Assembly: GCA_964343195.1 (NCBI GenBank)
Contig: CAYFIR010000006.1
Coordinates: 78,796 to 142,795 of the forward strand
DNA from: CAYVAP01 sp964343195
GTDB taxonomy: Bacteria > Bacteroidota > Bacteroidia > J057
Direction of reading: 5' to 3'
DNA length: 64,000 nucleotides
Positions 62,471 through 64,000 of this stretch are shown here, in pieces. A model generated the notes under the pieces. That model made no database searches, was not told where the DNA came from, and saw only the letters and a list, made by a program, of their open reading frames with translations. Numbering within the stretch: the first letter of the stretch is position 1; every line of letters begins with the position of its first letter. The position numbers and the translations under genes are program-made.

Positions 62471-63139
62471 ATGAAATTTGCTTCTTACCGCCGCTCCTTC
62501 CCCATCCTTGCGATCCTGAGCATTATGATGCTCGCCGCTTCCAGCCTTTCCGCCCAAAACTTTATGTTTGGTCCACGGGTTGGGTTTGGATTCAACACCC
62601 AGGCCTTTGAGGGCCAATCATGGGAGTTTACCAGCCCCTCTGATTTGAACGACCTTCGCCTTTCTCTACAGGATGCCAGCCCTGAGACCCAACTGGGTAT
62701 GTATGGCCGTATAGGATTTGGTGGGATGTACCTCCAGCCTGAAATCCTCCTGACCACCCAGTCTGTCAAGTACCTGCTGGAAGACATCAATGGCGATGGA
62801 GAGGAAGTTCTCGACGAACGCAACTATCACCTGGCTGTCCCCATCATGGCAGGGGTAAAACTCGGCCCCTTCCGTGCCCAGGCCGGTCCTGTGTACCGCG
62901 CCCGCTTGGCTTCGCTTTCTGATCTCACCGACATCGAAGGCATGGACCGCCGATATGCGACCTCAACCCTTGGGGTACAGGCAGGTCTGGGTCTGGACCT
63001 CGGCCGGAAAGTTGCCCTGGATGTCCGCTACGAAACCGGTCTGTTACAGGGTCAAGACGAAGTAACCTTCCTTGGCCAGACCCACGACCTCTCCCAACAA
63101 ACCGGTCAACTGGTAACCAGTATTGGGATAAGCTTCTAG
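62471..63139 (+). CDS. Outer membrane beta-barrel protein (PorT/OprF-like small barrel)
   Basis: From ATG 62471 the protein is 222 residues; the frame is open 12 codons further back (62435) and the start is chosen by the signal peptide MKFASYRRSFPILAILSIM.., cut near SAQ. The mature part has the aromatic/glycine alternation of an 8-strand barrel (FGPRVGFGFNTQAF, then GMYGRIGFGGMYLQPEILLT and LDVRYETGLLQG), ending VTSIGISF with terminal Phe as BAM substrates do. Related Bacteroidota proteins are the PorT/outer-membrane-beta-barrel family; a T9SS role is not shown. A terminator follows at 63249. Confidence 0.78.
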   Translation: MKFASYRRSFPILAILSIMMLAASSLSAQNFMFGPRVGFGFNTQAFEGQSWEFTSPSDLNDLRLSLQDASPETQLGMYGRIGFGGMYLQPEILLTTQSVKYLLEDINGDGEEVLDERNYHLAVPIMAGVKLGPFRAQAGPVYRARLASLSDLTDIEGMDRRYATSTLGVQAGLGLDLGRKVALDVRYETGLLQGQDEVTFLGQTHDLSQQTGQLVTSIGISF

Positions 63140-63180
63140 GGGAAGAGTTCCAAGTTCAACGTTGAAAGTTCGAAGTTCTG
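63140..63180. repeat. Degenerate GTTCAA-type intergenic repeat
   Basis: The segment contains AAGTTCAACGTTGAAAGTTC, with a perfect 12-bp palindrome TTCAACGTTGAA. A related string (GGTTGAAGG..AAAGTTGAAAG) follows the TonB gene near 4034-4060. Low-complexity intergenic repeats of this kind recur in Bacteroidota. Confidence 0.4.
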
Positions 63181-63248
63181 GCTAGTGCCGCCTAACTCAA
63201 TGGGCTTTCTTTCAGAATTCCCACAACATAAGAACCGCCTTCACCACG

Positions 63249-63285
63249 GCCCTGCCTTCCATTTCGGAGTGGCAGGGCTTTTTTG
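63249..63285 (+). terminator. Rho-independent terminator of the barrel gene
   Basis: GCCCTGCC (63249-63256) pairs with GGCAGGGC (63271-63278), followed by TTTTTTG. It lies 110 bp after the stop codon. Confidence 0.8.
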
Positions 63286-63304
63286 TTTTGGGGAAAGAAA
63301 GAAT

Positions 63305-63388
63305 AGGTATGAAGGGTATGTAGTATATGAAGGAACCAACTATGGCGATAATGCGAAAATCTCCATACCTCCATACCTCCATACCTCC
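63305..63388. repeat. Octamer tandem repeat with complementary arm, copy B
   Basis: Three perfect CTCCATAC units (63361-63384) plus CTCC, preceded by the G-rich arm AGGTATGAAGGGTATG (63305-63320). It mirrors copy A at 62190-62286, so the barrel gene is bracketed by the two. Confidence 0.6.
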
Positions 63389-63424
63389 TAAAGTATTTCC
63401 CCTTCTCATCCGTCTGCTGGGAAA

Positions 63425-64000
63425 ATGGCATCACAGACGCAAGGGAAAAGGGAGCAGTTAAATGCCCATATGGTAGCATATGGCGAGGAACTCCTGGGAT
63501 TTATTCGGGGCAGGGTGGGGCATGGGGAAGAAGCCGAAGACCTGCTGCAGGAAGCCTGGTACCGAATGGGCAAGGCGCTGGAGCGGGATAGGATCGCTCA
63601 GCCGAGGGCCTGGTTATATCGCGTGGTGCGCAATCTTATCATTGACCATTATCGCCGTGTAGCGGCTGACCCGACTCTGCCCTGGCCGGAGGAAGATCCT
63701 GAGGAACCAGCCTTCAGCCCCGCAGACGAGGATCCAGGCCCTGATCAGGTTTTTTGGGCCAAGGAGTTTTGGGAAGCCTTTTATGAGGCATTGGAAGCCT
63801 TGCCCACTGCACAGCGGGAGGTCTTTGTCCAGAATGAATTTGAAGGACTCACGCTCCGCGAGATCGCCGAACAGTCCGGTACCAATCTCAAGACCATCAT
63901 TTCCCGCAAGGGCTACGCCGTACGGCGACTCAGAGGGGAATTGGGCAGGGCTGTTAAGTTCTACCAAACCAATTATATTTGGGAAAAAGTGCGGAAAAAT
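63425..64000 (+). CDS. ECF-type RNA polymerase sigma factor (3' end cut by window)
   Basis: From ATG 63425 the frame stays open to the window edge, 192 codons without a stop. Region 2 is visible at ~10-85: VAYGEELLGFIRGRVGHGEE, AEDLLQEAWYRMGKAL, then PRAWLYRVVRNLIIDHYRR. An acidic linker with several Pro and Glu follows (~85-115). Region 4 spans ~122-175: FYEALEALPTAQREVFVQNE, FEGLTLREIAEQSG, then TNLKTIISRKGYAVRRL. ECF factors direct RNA polymerase to specific stress or transport genes, usually under an anti-sigma factor; its partner would lie beyond this window. Confidence 0.9.
   Translation, partial: MASQTQGKREQLNAHMVAYGEELLGFIRGRVGHGEEAEDLLQEAWYRMGKALERDRIAQPRAWLYRVVRNLIIDHYRRVAADPTLPWPEEDPEEPAFSPADEDPGPDQVFWAKEFWEAFYEALEALPTAQREVFVQNEFEGLTLREIAEQSGTNLKTIISRKGYAVRRLRGELGRAVKFYQTNYIWEKVRKN

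Overview
The window is chromosomal DNA of a Bacteroidota bacterium. Type IX secretion (T9SS) sorting domains of both kinds, choice-of-anchor L, PKD and SprB-repeat giants, a SusC/SusD pair and promoters of the TTG-N19-20-TAnnTTTG type all point there. The mix of SprB and PKD giants, LytTR two-component genes and moderately GC-rich DNA suggests the Saprospiria (Lewinella/Haliscomenobacter-like); that rank is inference. No rRNA, tRNA, CRISPR array, phage, integron or intact insertion sequence was seen.

Layout. 1-6.9 kb: a cut hemolysin III-type membrane protein, an RluA-type pseudouridine synthase, a TonB-dependent receptor, a zinc-ribbon membrane-anchored protein and an AbiE-like winged-helix/nucleotidyltransferase pair. 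7.0-11.9 kb: a possible short leader transcript and an orphan SusC/SusD pair. 12-16.3 kb: a DUF2071 protein, a composite intergenic repeat, and a four-gene run of ABA4-like protein, seven-helix membrane protein, LytS-type kinase and LytTR regulator. 16.4-23.4 kb: DsbA-like protein, BASS transporter with a two-domain VOC protein, a beta-helix T9SS protein, and a membrane-embedded subtilase behind a small beta-rich protein. 23.5-28.7 kb: a 1620-residue choice-of-anchor L/PKD T9SS type B protein and a tiny lipoprotein. 29-35.7 kb: a MarR-led RND efflux operon whose inner-membrane pump gene is frameshifted. 35.7-41.5 kb: ZIP transporter, TPR lipoprotein, tilS, a secreted hypothetical protein and lgt. 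41.8-51.8 kb: a 1609-residue SprB-repeat protein, a pappalysin-like secreted protein that has lost its zinc site, and a CotH-like protein. 51.8-53.1 kb: rpsP-rimM. 53.2-57.1 kb: a decayed T9SS locus (gene with two in-frame stops, lipoprotein, tail-fibre-like 3' remnant, paired REP-like palindromes). 57.1-64 kb: M1 metallopeptidase, small membrane protein, ABC exporter, TPR protein, outer-membrane barrel flanked by two octamer-repeat elements, and an ECF sigma factor running off the end.

Functionally the window is a surface and secretion neighbourhood: outer-membrane receptors, large T9SS adhesin-like proteins, lipoprotein maturation (lgt), efflux and extracellular peptidases, mixed with housekeeping genes. 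The most unusual items are the zinc-site-dead pappalysin homologue, the T9SS gene with two nonsense codons at probable tyrosine positions, the frameshifted RND pump, the AbiE-like pair followed by a promoter and hairpin that could make a short RNA, and several families of structured intergenic repeats.
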